From Methyloprofundus sp. (GTDB lineage: Bacteria; Pseudomonadota; Gammaproteobacteria; Methylococcales; Methylomonadaceae), in the NCBI GenBank assembly GCA_030619185.1, contig JAUXBW010000009.1, positions 1-14,771 on the forward strand: a DNA stretch of 14,771 bases, in the 5' to 3' direction. Shown piece after piece: positions 14,321 to 14,771 of this stretch. Position 1 is the first letter of the stretch. Every line of letters starts with the position of its first letter. The notes below the pieces were generated by a model that worked only from the letters and a program-made list of their open reading frames with translations, was not told where the DNA came from and ran no database searches. A program made the position numbers and the translations under genes.

Positions 14321-14641
14321 TCAGATGGATTGGCGTGTTTTTCGGCCGTAAAGGAGGTCGGGTGTGAACATATCTGTATTGTAACCGGTGGCGGTCCACA
14401 AAGCGTCACTAAAGAAGAATTCACCTGGGTTAATAAGATGATAGGCAATGTTAAAAATGCAATGACAGGAACCTACCATGCTATAAACCCTAAGCATTTG
14501 CCTCGCTATCTCGCTGAATTTTGCTACCGATTTAATCGACGGTTTCAGTTAGAGGATATGCTACCTCGATTTATGTATGTCGCGTTGCGAACCCCACCGA
14601 TGCCTGGCAGGCTTCTGAGCATGGCTGAGAATTATGGGTAA
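14321..14641 (+). pseudogene. IS1595-family (ISXO2-like) transposase, 3' remnant
   Basis: The frame reads SDGLACFSAVKEVGCEHI, then IVTGGGPQSVTKEEFTWVN, GNVKNAMTGTYHAI and RYLAEFCYRFNRRF, ending RTPPMPGRLLSMAENYG. This is the C-terminal part of an ISXO2/IS1595-type DDE transposase, which normally has about 300 residues; roughly 107 remain. The aspartate in SDGL is the likely second catalytic Asp, while the first Asp, the N-terminal zinc-ribbon and the helix-turn-helix regions are gone. The open frame can be extended to an ATG at 14279 but those residues (MLPLVPLIIMICPP) are not transposase-like. No terminal inverted repeat was recognised. It should be inactive. Confidence 0.82.
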
Positions 14642-14771
14642 TCAGGAAGATTTATGCTTTAGTTCATTTTTCAGGGCTTTGATAATTTCTTGTTCAGCAT
14701 CAGATCCATAATTCTGTTCCAGTTCCGAGAACTTCTCGGCCTGAGTGCTTTTAATGAAATCCAGTAATAAC
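14642..14771 (-). CDS. 3' end of an unidentified gene (partial)
   Basis: A minus-strand frame runs in from the window edge for 42 residues: LLLDFIKSTQAEKFSELEQN, then YGSDAEQEIIKALKNELKHKSS and a TGA stop. The sequence is charged and strongly helical. I do not recognise the family. Its stop codon directly abuts the transposase stop with no base between them, so the gene end may have been created or trimmed by the insertion element. The real length and function lie outside the window. Confidence 0.45.
   Translation of the reverse strand, partial: LLLDFIKSTQAEKFSELEQNYGSDAEQEIIKALKNELKHKSS

Noticed and set aside
14242..14448. 68-residue minus-strand frame near the transposase
   Set aside because: Antisense to the IS1595-type remnant, without motifs or a ribosome binding site.

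Overview
The window looks like chromosomal DNA of a gammaproteobacterium with moderate to low GC. The cysS / peptidyl-prolyl isomerase / lpxH block has the same divergent layout as in Escherichia coli. The tRNA Pro-Arg-His cluster and the phoB-phoR pair are also gammaproteobacterial in style. An FchA-type methenyl-tetrahydrofolate cyclohydrolase and the amount of palindromic repeat DNA suggest a methylotroph such as a Methylococcales member. That placement is inference, because no methane or methanol oxidation gene is present.

Layout. Bases 1-1313: a ~158-bp imperfect palindrome, then a minus-strand rhodanese-hslR pair, then a ~160-bp MITE-like palindrome with a flanking AATA duplication. Bases 1314-3636: a plus-strand set of three genes: a small DUF6394-like membrane protein, a K+ channel with two RCK/TrkA-N domains and a non-canonical filter, and a 50-residue CxxC/CCxGC metal-binding protein. 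Bases 3637-6724: two REP-like hairpins, lpxH and a secreted cyclophilin on the minus strand, and divergent cysS. Bases 6725-7872: a possible small repeat element, fchA, a strong promoter and tRNA-Pro(UGG), tRNA-Arg(UCU), tRNA-His(GUG). Bases 7873-8196: a decayed tyrosine-recombinase (integrase) 3' end next to tRNA-His, the probable scar of an integrative element. Bases 8197-10233: phoB-phoR with a candidate Pho box. Bases 10303-12844: a NagD-like HAD phosphatase and a gamma-glutamyltranspeptidase lipoprotein that diverge from a single CATG, so their start codons overlap. Bases 12954-14056: an Sfp-type phosphopantetheinyl transferase and a ComEA-like secreted DNA-binding protein, convergent across a hairpin-rich spacer. 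Bases 14321-14771: the 3' part of an IS1595-type transposase abutting the end of an unidentified minus-strand gene.

Most genes are core housekeeping: tRNA charging, lipid A synthesis, phosphate sensing, C1-folate metabolism and glutathione turnover. I do not see a complete new defence or mobile system. The points most worth a second look are the two large palindromes, the integrase scar, the shared-CATG divergent start, the Pho box and the channel/DUF6394/mini-metal-domain trio.
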